A stretch of DNA of 13,831 nt from Oscillospiraceae bacterium (GTDB taxonomy: Bacteria; Bacillota; Clostridia; Oscillospirales; Oscillospiraceae). Position numbers and translations under genes: made by a program. A model generated the notes under the pieces. That model saw only the letters and a program-made list of their open reading frames with translations. It searched no databases and had not been told where the DNA came from. This document shows, in pieces, positions 4,994 to 11,462 of the stretch (position 1 is the first letter of the stretch; each line of letters begins with the position of its first letter). The stretch is from contig JAFPTE010000170.1 in the NCBI GenBank assembly GCA_017400415.1, positions 1 to 13,831 of the forward strand, in the 5' to 3' direction.

Positions 4994-7084
4994 ATGACTA
5001 AGATGCCTGAGCTCTTCGGCACAAAGGTTTTTAACGACTCCGCCATGAAGAAGCGCCTTACCCCCGAGACCTATGAGGCGCTGCGCCGTACAATCGATGA
5101 GGGCAAGCCTCTGGACGCCTCCGTGGCCGACACTGTGGCCCAGGCCATGAAGAACTGGGCAGTGGAAAACGGCGCCACCCATTATACCCATTGGTTCCAG
5201 CCTCTTACGGGCGTTACCGCCGAGAAGCATGAGTCCTTCCTCTCTCCCCAGCCGGACGGCACCGCCATTATGAAGTTCTCCGGCAAAGCCCTGGTCAAGG
5301 GCGAATCCGACGCCTCCTCCTTCCCCTCCGGCGGCTTGCGTGCCACCTTCGAGGCCAGAGGCTACACCGTCTGGGACCCCACCAGCTTTGCATTCATAAA
5401 GGGCACCACACTCTGCATCCCCACGGCCTTCTACTCCTACTCCGGAGAGGCTCTGGACCAGAAGACTCCCCTGCTGCGCTCCATGAAGACCCTGGAGGAG
5501 CAGGCCAAGCGTGTGCTCAGCCTTCTGGGCAAGAATCCCCGCCGTGTGGTCCCCACCACCGGCGCCGAGCAGGAGTACTTCCTCATTGACCGGGAGAGCT
5601 ACTACGCCCGCCGGGACCTGATGTACACCGGCCGCACCCTCTTCGGCGCCAAGCCCCCCAAGGGTCAGGAGCTGGATGACCACTATTACGGAATGATAAG
5701 GCTCCGCATTGAGAACTATATGCGTGAGCTGGATAACGAGCTCTGGGCCATGGGCGTTGCCGCCGCCACGGAGCATAACGAGGTGGCTCCTGCCCAGCAT
5801 GAGCTGGCCTGCATCTACAACACCTCCAACGTGGCCTGCGATCACAATCAGCTCACCATGGAGATAATGCGAAAGGTAGCCAAGCGCAACGGCCTCACCT
5901 GCCTTTTCCACGAGAAGCCCTTTGAGGGCGTCAACGGCTCCGGAAAGCACCTGAACTGGTCCCTGGCCGCCGACGGCAAGAATCTGCTGGATCCGGGCAG
6001 AACTCCGGCGGAAAACCTTATCTTCCTTCTTTTCTTCTCCGCTGTCATAAAGGCGGTTGACGATTACCAGGAGCTTCTGCGCATATCCGTAGCCTCCAGC
6101 TCCAACGACCACCGTCTGGGCGCCAGCGAGGCTCCCCCCTCCGTGGTCAGCATCTTCGTGGGTGATGAGCTGGATGCGGTCCTGCGCTCCATTGCCAGCG
6201 GCACCCGCTACAACAAGAAGGAGTACGGCTTCCTGGGACTGGGCCTGGACGTGCTGCCCACCATCCCCAAGGACTCCACGGACCGCAACCGCACGAGCCC
6301 CTTCGCCTTCACCGGCGACAAGTTTGAGTTCCGCATGCCCGGCGCTTCCCTGGCCATTGCAGGTGCCAACACGGTTATAAACACCATCGTGGCCGAGTCC
6401 CTGCGCCAGTTCGGCGATGCCCTTGAGGCTGCCGAGGACCATGAGGCCGCCGCAGCTCAGCTTATAAAGGACACCGTAACGGGCCATGAGAGGATAATCT
6501 TCAACGGCAACGGCTATTCGGAGGAGTGGCACAAGGAGGCCCGGAGAAGAGGCCTTGCAGCCTTTGCCTCCTCTGCGGAGGCCATTCCCCACCTGCTGGA
6601 CGAGAAGAACGTGAAGGTGTTCGGCATCCACGGCATCTACACGGAAAAGGAGCTCCAATCCCGCTGTGAGGTCATGCTGGAGAGCTACTGCAAGACCGTG
6701 AACATTGAGGCCCAGACCATGCTGGAGATGGCAAAGCAGGAGATCCTGCCCTCCGCTCTGCGCTGGTCAAGCGAGCTTGCGGATCTTATCTCCAAAAAGA
6801 AAGCCGCCCTCCCCACCATCTCTGTCAGGACGGAAGAGGACCTTCTCCTTAAGGTCACCGACCTGGCGGAAACCATCACCGCCGCCGTCACCGAGCTTGA
6901 AAAACAGGTTGCAACCGGTGCAGCCTTCCCCTCCGGCAAGGAGCCCTGCCACGCCGTGTTCTACCGTGAGACGGTGCTGCCTGCAATGCGGAACCTGCGC
7001 ACCGCAGCCGACAAGCTTGAGGAGATCACCCCCAAGGATCTGAGACCCTATCCGGGCTATGAGACCATCCTCTTCAGAGTATAA
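4994..7084 (+). CDS. glnN: Type III glutamine synthetase (GSIII)
   Basis: Glutamine synthetase joins ammonia to glutamate using ATP, the main entry of nitrogen into amino acids in the cytoplasm. At 696 residues the protein has the length of the GSIII (GlnN) family, much longer than the type I or II enzymes. Visible motifs are TTGAEQEYFLID at 188-199 (metal-binding glutamates), EHNEVAPAQHELA at 260-272, NGSGKHLNWSL at 314-324 (ATP/glutamate site with its His), NDHRLGASEAPP at 371-382, and DKFEFRMPGAS at 442-452. The N-terminal FNDSAMKKRL segment is also typical of the family. The ATG at 4994 has GGGAGGG upstream and fits the usual N-terminus. The gene is a single unit, divergent from the zinc-ribbon gene, with a strong terminator after it. 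No truncation or missing active-site residue is apparent. Confidence 0.96.
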   Translation: MTKMPELFGTKVFNDSAMKKRLTPETYEALRRTIDEGKPLDASVADTVAQAMKNWAVENGATHYTHWFQPLTGVTAEKHESFLSPQPDGTAIMKFSGKALVKGESDASSFPSGGLRATFEARGYTVWDPTSFAFIKGTTLCIPTAFYSYSGEALDQKTPLLRSMKTLEEQAKRVLSLLGKNPRRVVPTTGAEQEYFLIDRESYYARRDLMYTGRTLFGAKPPKGQELDDHYYGMIRLRIENYMRELDNELWAMGVAAATEHNEVAPAQHELACIYNTSNVACDHNQLTMEIMRKVAKRNGLTCLFHEKPFEGVNGSGKHLNWSLAADGKNLLDPGRTPAENLIFLLFFSAVIKAVDDYQELLRISVASSSNDHRLGASEAPPSVVSIFVGDELDAVLRSIASGTRYNKKEYGFLGLGLDVLPTIPKDSTDRNRTSPFAFTGDKFEFRMPGASLAIAGANTVINTIVAESLRQFGDALEAAEDHEAAAAQLIKDTVTGHERIIFNGNGYSEEWHKEARRRGLAAFASSAEAIPHLLDEKNVKVFGIHGIYTEKELQSRCEVMLESYCKTVNIEAQTMLEMAKQEILPSALRWSSELADLISKKKAALPTISVRTEEDLLLKVTDLAETITAAVTELEKQVATGAAFPSGKEPCHAVFYRETVLPAMRNLRTAADKLEEITPKDLRPYPGYETILFRV

Positions 7085-7098
7085 CTGTTAAGTAAGAC

Positions 7099-7144
7099 TT
7101 CCGCCTGTGGGAAATAGTTCCACAGGCGGAAAATTATATTTTTC
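7099..7144 (+). terminator. Rho-independent terminator after the glutamine synthetase gene
   Basis: A perfect 12-bp stem (7099-7110 with 7120-7131, core CCGCCTGTGG) has a 9-base loop and is followed by an A/T-rich tail ending in five T residues. It lies 15 bases past the stop codon. Confidence 0.85.
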
Positions 7145-7148
7145 AAAC

Positions 7149-7177
7149 TTGACAAAGCGGAGTTCAGCGTCTATTAT
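7149..7177 (+). promoter_or_regulatory. Sigma-A promoter of the DUF6935-like gene
   Basis: A perfect TTGACA (7149-7154) and TATTAT (7172-7177) are 17 bp apart. Transcription would start near 7184, giving a very short leader containing GGAGGGG at 7197-7203 before the ATG at 7209. This is the strongest-looking promoter in the window. Confidence 0.8.
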
Positions 7178-7208
7178 GTACTCAGAATAAAAATAAGGAG
7201 GGGCACTT

Positions 7209-7823
7209 ATGTCTATCTTCGACGATCTCAAGCGCCAGCTCAACAAGGGTTTGAACCAGGTCTTCAACAACGGCAAGAAGGAACTGGAGAAAAACATCAA
7301 GAACACAATTAACGGCACCAACAAGAAGTGGACCGTTACCTGGTCCGAGCTCCCCAAAACTCTGGATGAGCTGAAGGCACTGCCGGAGGCGCAGCTTAAG
7401 GAGCCCTATCAGGCCGCAGCTCTTACCGTTGCCGCCCTGTGCCGCTATTCCGACAGCCGTGAGGATTCCATTGCCATGCTGGACTACCTCCGGGGCCCTG
7501 CCGGCCCCATGTCCCAGCGGGATAAGGACTTCATCCGTGACCGCCATATGGACGGCCAGACCTACATTGCCCGTTCCTACTTTGAGGGCGCCGTTCCGGA
7601 TAACGACTATACCCCTTCCAAGCCCTATAAGCTCATAATCAGCGCCAACCCTGTACCCATCCCCGAGGAAAACTATATGAGCGTTCTTCTCACCTCCGGC
7701 GGTGCCGACAGCCCCCGTCAGATAACGCTCCGCAACAAGCCCTCCACCGGCCAGTGGTTCCTCTGGGAGCAGTTCCTGCTCAGCGGAATACGTATTCCGA
7801 AAAGTAAGGACGCCTGGGCATAA
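7209..7823 (+). CDS. DUF6935-like protein of unknown function
   Basis: A 204-residue soluble protein with no signal peptide or membrane segment. Residues 1-38 are charged and predicted helical. The rest matches what I recall of the DUF6935 family of Clostridia: the LPKTLDELKALPEAQLKEP opening at 48-66, an Ala-rich helix ending in ALCRYSDS, a MLDYLRGPAGPMSQRDKDF block, DRHMDGQTYIARSYFEGA, a YTPSKPY segment, then SGGADSPRQITLRNKPSTGQ and a closing DAWA. No catalytic motif is visible and the role is unknown. The start is fixed by a strong GGAGGGG ribosome binding site and a consensus promoter. A terminator follows directly. Codon use (GCC, CTC, CTG) matches the flanking genes. The strong expression signals suggest an abundant cytoplasmic protein. 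Confidence 0.8.
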   Translation: MSIFDDLKRQLNKGLNQVFNNGKKELEKNIKNTINGTNKKWTVTWSELPKTLDELKALPEAQLKEPYQAAALTVAALCRYSDSREDSIAMLDYLRGPAGPMSQRDKDFIRDRHMDGQTYIARSYFEGAVPDNDYTPSKPYKLIISANPVPIPEENYMSVLLTSGGADSPRQITLRNKPSTGQWFLWEQFLLSGIRIPKSKDAWA

Positions 7824-7832
7824 AAAAGCAAC

Positions 7833-7859
7833 CCGGAGCCTTACGGCTCCGGTTTTTTT
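7833..7859 (+). terminator. Rho-independent terminator between the DUF6935-like gene and the HEPN-CBS gene
   Basis: CCGGAGCC-TTAC-GGCTCCGG, a perfect 8-bp stem with a 4-base loop, is followed by seven T residues. It ends 12 bases before the next start codon, so the ribosome binding site GGAG of that gene directly follows the T-run. Confidence 0.92.
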
Positions 7860-7871
7860 CGGAGTGATACA

Positions 7872-8567
7872 ATGACTAATGCAGAGCTGTTTCTGGATAA
7901 ATACAAAAAGCTTGAGCGCACCGTCCGTGTGGTCTATAAGCTGAAGGCCTCCGACTCCGTCATGCAGTTTCTGGAGCGCCAGGAGAGCATGAGCCAGTTC
8001 CGGGCGGACTTTGACTATTGCCGCCAGGTGCGCAATTTCCTCACCCACAACGAAAAGGTCAACGGCGAATTTGCCGTTGACCCCAATCCTGCCATGCTGG
8101 ATTTCCTTGACGATATGTACCGCCGTGTCATAAAGCGCGTCAAATGCTCCCGCATCTGCGTAAAGCGCAAGAACGTCTACTTCCGGCGTCCGGAGGACCT
8201 GGTAAAGCCCGCCCTGGCCGTAATGCTTAAGCGGGGCTTCTCCCACGTGCCCATTCTGGTGGACGGAATTGTAAAGGGGATGCTGGATGAAAACGCCCTC
8301 TTTACCAGCCTTGCGGTCAACGGCTCCATGTCCATCGGCGAAAGCCTGCTGGTAAAGGACCTTGCAGAGTACACCGGTCTGGAAGGCCGTGATTCGGAGG
8401 ACTTTATCTTCCACCCCTATGACTCTTACGCGGACGAGCTGGAACAGCGCTTCAACGAGGCCTCCCGCCGGGGCCGCCGGATTGGAATGGCCCTGCTGAC
8501 GGAAACCGGCGACCCGGAGGAAAACCTCAAGGGCATCATAACGCCCTGGGACCTTATAAAGGCCTGA
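7872..8567 (+). CDS. CBS-domain protein with HEPN-like N-terminal domain
   Basis: A 231-residue protein. Residues 1-90 are all helical and contain YCRQVRNFLTHNEK, in which Arg54-Asn55-(x3)-His59 matches the RNxxxH motif of HEPN-domain ribonucleases. Residues 95-231 form a CBS pair: LVKPALAVMLKRGFSHVPILVDGIVKGML (101-138 region) and the later RRIGMALLTETGDPEENLKGIITPWDLIK strand-helix unit. CBS pairs bind adenine nucleotides and act as energy or nucleotide sensors, so a nucleotide-gated HEPN enzyme is a plausible reading; activity is inferred only. The start is set by CGGAG 8 bases upstream of the ATG. A strong terminator sits just before it and no promoter is seen, so expression may rely on readthrough. 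The stop codon abuts the stop of the convergent XRE gene with no spacing. No partner antitoxin gene is adjacent. Confidence 0.85.
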   Translation: MTNAELFLDKYKKLERTVRVVYKLKASDSVMQFLERQESMSQFRADFDYCRQVRNFLTHNEKVNGEFAVDPNPAMLDFLDDMYRRVIKRVKCSRICVKRKNVYFRRPEDLVKPALAVMLKRGFSHVPILVDGIVKGMLDENALFTSLAVNGSMSIGESLLVKDLAEYTGLEGRDSEDFIFHPYDSYADELEQRFNEASRRGRRIGMALLTETGDPEENLKGIITPWDLIKA

Positions 8568-9068
8568 TTATTTCTTGCCGGTGATGAGGCCTATGGCGTT
8601 TTCCAGAAGGGTATCCATAATGGAGCCGCCCTGGCCCTCCTCCTCATCCTGGCCCTTCAGGAGCTTCTGCACGGCCTCCTTGGTGTCGCTGTCGGCCTTT
8701 CGGTAGAGCTCAATGAGCTTCTTCTCCGCAGCGGTGACCTTGAATTCCGCCGTCTTCTTTGCGGTCTCGGTCTTTTTGGCCTCGGTCTTTTTGGCCTCAG
8801 TCTTTTTGGCTTCGGTCTTCTTAGCTTCGGTCTTCTTGGCCTCGGTCTTGCCGGTCTCCTCCTTGGCTGCGTTTACAAGGGATGCCTGGGTAACTCCGGT
8901 GGCCTTTGCGATCTCCTTGAGCTGGGATACGGTCAGTTCCTTCTCTCCCCGCTCCGCTTTGCTGATGTCTGCGGCGGAAAGGCCCGTAATCTTCTCCGCC
9001 AGCTTTGCCTGGCTGAGGCCCGCCTTGGTCCTGGCCTCTTTTATAAGTGTTCCGACTTTGTTTGCCAT
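8568..9068 (-). CDS. XRE-family transcriptional regulator with TEAKK-repeat linker
   Basis: A 166-residue protein. Residues 5-62 are a lambda-repressor-like helix-turn-helix of the XRE (HTH_3) family: LIKEARTKAGLSQAKLAEKI, then GLSAADISKAERGEKELTVS as the recognition region, then LKEIAKATGVT. Residues 75-99 are five exact TEAKK repeats, then a TETAKK variant, making a highly charged Lys/Glu/Ala linker. Residues 112-140 form one or two amphipathic helices (AAEKKLIELYRKADSDTKEAVQKLL), a tail seen in other XRE regulators. The C-terminus is Gly/Glu-rich and may be an oligomerisation or interaction segment. The ATG at 9068 has GGGAG upstream and a promoter at 9095-9123. It is divergent from the sugar kinase gene and could regulate it, but no operator was identified. 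Confidence 0.88.
   Translation of the reverse strand: MANKVGTLIKEARTKAGLSQAKLAEKITGLSAADISKAERGEKELTVSQLKEIAKATGVTQASLVNAAKEETGKTEAKKTEAKKTEAKKTEAKKTEAKKTETAKKTAEFKVTAAEKKLIELYRKADSDTKEAVQKLLKGQDEEEGQGGSIMDTLLENAIGLITGKK
8772..8846 (-). repeat. Five 15-bp tandem coding repeats (TEAKK)
   Basis: Five adjacent 15-bp units encode TEAKK, with small third-base differences (GCC/GCT, AAG/AAA). Because the unit is a multiple of three, slippage would change the linker length in 5-residue steps without a frameshift. Confidence 0.85.
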
Positions 9069-9094
9069 GGTCCTTGCTCCCTTCGTTTTTTCTG

Positions 9095-9123
9095 ATTATA
9101 ACATCAGAGGCCCGGTCTGGCAA
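9095..9123 (-). promoter_or_regulatory. Sigma-A promoter of the XRE regulator gene
   Basis: On the minus strand TTGCCA (9118-9123) and TATAAT (9095-9100) are 17 bp apart, with a TG extended -10 element directly upstream (TGtTATAAT). It lies back-to-back with the promoter of the sugar kinase gene, the two -35 boxes being 9 bp apart. Confidence 0.75.
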
Positions 9124-9132
9124 CGATAATCA

Positions 9133-9161
9133 TTGCTTTTTTCCCAAAAATGCGGTATAGT
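9133..9161 (+). promoter_or_regulatory. Sigma-A promoter of the galactokinase-like gene
   Basis: TTGCTT (9133-9138) and TATAGT (9156-9161) are 17 bp apart. Transcription would start near 9168, and GGAGG at 9180-9184 precedes the ATG at 9193. The closeness to the divergent regulator promoter means that a protein bound between them could affect both genes. Confidence 0.6.
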
Positions 9162-9192
9162 TACAGTGAAAAACAACCTGGAGGTTTCCACT

Positions 9193-10368
9193 ATGTTTGA
9201 ACAGCTTAAGTCCTGCTTCCGTAAGACCTTCGGCAAAGAGCCGGAGCATATTTTTTCCGCCCCGGGCCGAACCGAGCTGGGCGGCAACCACACGGACCAC
9301 CAGCACGGCCTTGTGCTGGCGGCCGCAGTTAATCTGCGCACAACTGCCGCAGTTTCTCTCAACGGCTCCAATGTGATCCGCATCCTCTCCGAGGGCTATC
9401 CTCTCTGCGAGATAAACCTTAACGATCTCTTTGTGAACACTGCAGAGCTGGGCACCACCTCCTCCCTGGTCCGGGGCGTGGCCGCCTCCTTTGCAAAGCG
9501 GGGCTGCCCCATCCAGGGCTTTGACGCCTACGTGAAATCAGACGTGCTCCCCGGCAGCGGCCTTTCCAGCTCCGCCGCCTTTGAGACCCTTGTGGGCACC
9601 GTTATTAACACCCTGTTCTTTGAAAGCCGCCTTGACGCCGTTGAGATCGCCATAATCGGACAGTACGCCGAAAACGTCTACTTCGGCAAGCCCTGCGGCC
9701 TTATGGACCAGACCGCCTCCTCCGTGGGCGGGATTATCGGAATAGACTTCAAAGACCCTGCCGCTCCCGTTGTGACGAAAATCAACTTTGATTTTGCCGG
9801 GTCCGGCTATAAGCTGTGCATCATCGACTCCGGCGCCGACCACGCCGGTCTTACCCACGAATACGCCGCCATTACGGAGGAGCTTAAAACCGTCTGTGCC
9901 GTTTTCGGCAAGGAGGTCCTGCGGGATATTCCCGAGGATGCTTTTTACTCCCGCATAACCACCGTCCGCTCCGCCGCCGGCGACAGGGCCGTTCTCCGGG
10001 CGATACACGTTTATGACGACAACAAGCGGGTCCTCCGTGAGACCCAGGCCCTTCAGAAGGGCGATTTTGCCTCCTTCCTCAAATGCGTCAATGAGTCCGG
10101 CCGTTCCTCCTGGCTGTACCTTCAGAACGTTGTTCCCACAGGAAGCTCCGACAGGCAGGAAATGGCCTTTGCCCTGGCCATGGCCCAGAAGCTTCTGGGC
10201 GGCGCCGGTGCGGTCCGGGTGCACGGCGGCGGCTTTGCGGGCACGCTCCAGGCCTTTGTGCCCGAGTCCATGGCTCCCTCCTTTGTGGCAAGTATGGATA
10301 ACATCCTGGGCGAGGGCGCCTGCCATATGCTCACCGTCTCACCCGTGGGCGGCAATATGGACGAATAA
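9193..10368 (+). CDS. Galactokinase-like GHMP-family sugar kinase
   Basis: Galactokinases phosphorylate galactose at C1 with ATP, the first Leloir step. This 391-residue protein has the usual length and all three GHMP regions: the sugar-binding signature PGRTELGGNHTDHQHG at 24-39, the ATP-binding loop PGSGLSSSAAFE at 120-131, the catalytic Asp172 in CGLMDQTASS, and the C-terminal GGGFAGT at 345-351. In the signature, Asn32 stands where classical enzymes have Glu in GEHTDY and His36 where they have Tyr, so sugar preference may differ from galactose. The ATG at 9193 is chosen for its GGAGG ribosome binding site; an upstream TTG at 9133 overlaps the promoter. No galT, galE or transporter gene is adjacent, so the pathway is not confirmed by context. 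It is divergent from an XRE regulator gene and ends at a bidirectional terminator. Confidence 0.85.
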   Translation: MFEQLKSCFRKTFGKEPEHIFSAPGRTELGGNHTDHQHGLVLAAAVNLRTTAAVSLNGSNVIRILSEGYPLCEINLNDLFVNTAELGTTSSLVRGVAASFAKRGCPIQGFDAYVKSDVLPGSGLSSSAAFETLVGTVINTLFFESRLDAVEIAIIGQYAENVYFGKPCGLMDQTASSVGGIIGIDFKDPAAPVVTKINFDFAGSGYKLCIIDSGADHAGLTHEYAAITEELKTVCAVFGKEVLRDIPEDAFYSRITTVRSAAGDRAVLRAIHVYDDNKRVLRETQALQKGDFASFLKCVNESGRSSWLYLQNVVPTGSSDRQEMAFALAMAQKLLGGAGAVRVHGGGFAGTLQAFVPESMAPSFVASMDNILGEGACHMLTVSPVGGNMDE

Positions 10369-10384
10369 TCCTCCAAGCAAGCAC

Positions 10385-10420
10385 AAATCCCAGAGGTCAC
10401 GTACCTCTGGGATTTTCTTT
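10385..10420. terminator. Bidirectional terminator between the sugar kinase and spo0A-like genes
   Basis: A perfect 13-bp stem (10385-10397 with 10403-10415, core TCCCAGAGGT) has a 5-base loop. On the plus strand TTTTCTTTT follows; on the minus strand the stem itself ends in ATTT. It lies between the two convergent stop codons, so it can serve both genes, more strongly the kinase gene. Confidence 0.8.
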
Positions 10421-11208
10421 TACCCAATGCGCTTGTCCGCCTTCTCCTTAAGATAAAAGCGGTCCGCTATCATGGCAATAAATTCCGAATTTGTGGGCTT
10501 TCCCTTAAGTCCGGAGACCGTATAGCCGAAATACCGCTGCAGTATCTCCACGTCTCCCCTGTCCCAGGCCACCTCTATGGCGTGCCTTATGGCCCTCTCA
10601 ACTCTTGAGGCGGTGGTCTGGCACCGGCGTGCCACCTCCGGGTAGAGCACCTTCGTTATGCCGCTGAGCACGTCCATATCGTTAATGGTGTACATTATGG
10701 CCTCCCGCAGGTATTTGTAGCCCTTGATGTGAGCGGGAATGCCTATCTCGTGGAGAATCTCCGTAACTCCCGTCTCCAGCTCATTATCCCGCTGGCGCTG
10801 TCTCTCCTCGTTGAGATCAGCGGAGTTTGCCCTGCCTGCCAGCTGCTTTATGCGCTTCACAAGCAGAGCCGGGTCACAGGGCTTGTGCAGGTAATAGGCC
10901 GCCCCTGCCCGGAGGGCCGCCGTAACCGCCTCTCCGCTGATGACCGACGACACCACAACGCATACGGGCCTCTCCTTTTCTCCGAGCTTTCCCAGCGCCT
11001 CCACAAGGCCGATGCCGTCAAGCCCCGTAAGCGTGAGCTCCGTCACCACCACGTCCGGCTTTTCACGGCCTGCGCACTCCAGCGCCGCCTGGCCGCTGCC
11101 GAAGGAGCCGCAGCAGACCGTGTCCGGGTCGTCCGCCAGCTTTTCTGACAAACTTTTGCAGAAATCCTCACTGATATCGGCTATAAGTACCTTTATTTTA
11201 TCATTCAT
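10420..11208 (-). CDS. spo0A: Spo0A-family sporulation response regulator with Asp-to-Glu phospho-site
   Basis: Spo0A is the DNA-binding master regulator of entry into sporulation, normally switched on by phosphorylation of one receiver Asp. This protein has 262 residues, the family length. Residues 4-122 are the receiver and 150-255 the Spo0A effector domain, which is highly conserved: GIPAHIKGYKYLREAI, SGITKVLYPEVARR, TASRVERAIRHAIEVAWDRG and GKPTNSEFIAMIAD. In the receiver, the phospho-acceptor position is Glu57 (VVVTELTLTGLDG; codon GAG at 11038-11040), and the acidic pair is Asp11-Ile12 rather than Asp-Asp. The switch Ser/Thr (Ser87 or Ser88) and Lys109 are kept. So it probably cannot be phosphorylated normally. 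The ATG at 11208 has GGAGG (11217-11221) at 8-base spacing; a TTG at 11223 would overlap that site. It is head-to-head with spoIVB. It may be a paralogue of a canonical Spo0A elsewhere. Confidence 0.93.
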   Translation of the reverse strand: MNDKIKVLIADISEDFCKSLSEKLADDPDTVCCGSFGSGQAALECAGREKPDVVVTELTLTGLDGIGLVEALGKLGEKERPVCVVVSSVISGEAVTAALRAGAAYYLHKPCDPALLVKRIKQLAGRANSADLNEERQRQRDNELETGVTEILHEIGIPAHIKGYKYLREAIMYTINDMDVLSGITKVLYPEVARRCQTTASRVERAIRHAIEVAWDRGDVEILQRYFGYTVSGLKGKPTNSEFIAMIADRFYLKEKADKRIG

Positions 11209-11462
11209 CTCCAGAACCTCCAAAGCGTATTTCCCTTCGCCCTAAGTGAGGCAAATTTAGCACAAAGCCCGTGGCGTATTCAAGCGAAATTTGGAGATAA
11301 ATGTGAGTTTATAATAAAAATTTCATTTTTTTACTGGCAAAAAAGTTATGTAAATCAAAACAAATCAAAAAGGAAAGACCCATAGATTTTTCAATTTTTC
11401 TCTCCGCATGTTCGGGGCATATTATAATGGCGCGCAAAAACGCAGAAAGGAGCGATGGAAAA
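11209..11462. promoter_or_regulatory. AT-rich divergent intergenic region between the spo0A-like gene and spoIVB
   Basis: This 254-bp spacer must hold both promoters. For the spo0A-like gene the best minus-strand candidate is TTGAAT (11278-11283) and CTAAAT (11255-11260), 17 bp apart, a weak match. For spoIVB, CATATTA (11418-11424) fits the -10 core of forespore sigma-G promoters, and TATAAT (11423-11428) overlaps it, but neither has a clear -35 element. I see no TGTCGAA-type Spo0A box. Bases 11310-11400 are A/T-rich with no supported gene. Confidence 0.4.

Noticed and set aside
4976..6658. A 560-codon open frame on the minus strand
   Set aside because: It is the antisense of the glutamine synthetase gene, whose motifs are unmistakable. 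The frame is Gly/Val/Leu-rich and without domain signals, as expected of the complement of GC-rich coding DNA.
7182..8414. A 410-codon minus-strand open frame spanning two genes and a terminator
   Set aside because: It crosses the DUF6935-like gene, a strong terminator and the HEPN-CBS gene, all of which have better coding evidence on the other strand.
9125..9134. GATAATCATT as half of a Fur-type box between the XRE and kinase promoters
   Set aside because: Only a 10-base partial match without the symmetric partner, and neither gene is iron-related.
11209..11462. Spo0A-binding (TGTCGAA-type) box in the spo0A/spoIVB spacer
   Set aside because: No copy was found on either strand by eye in this region.
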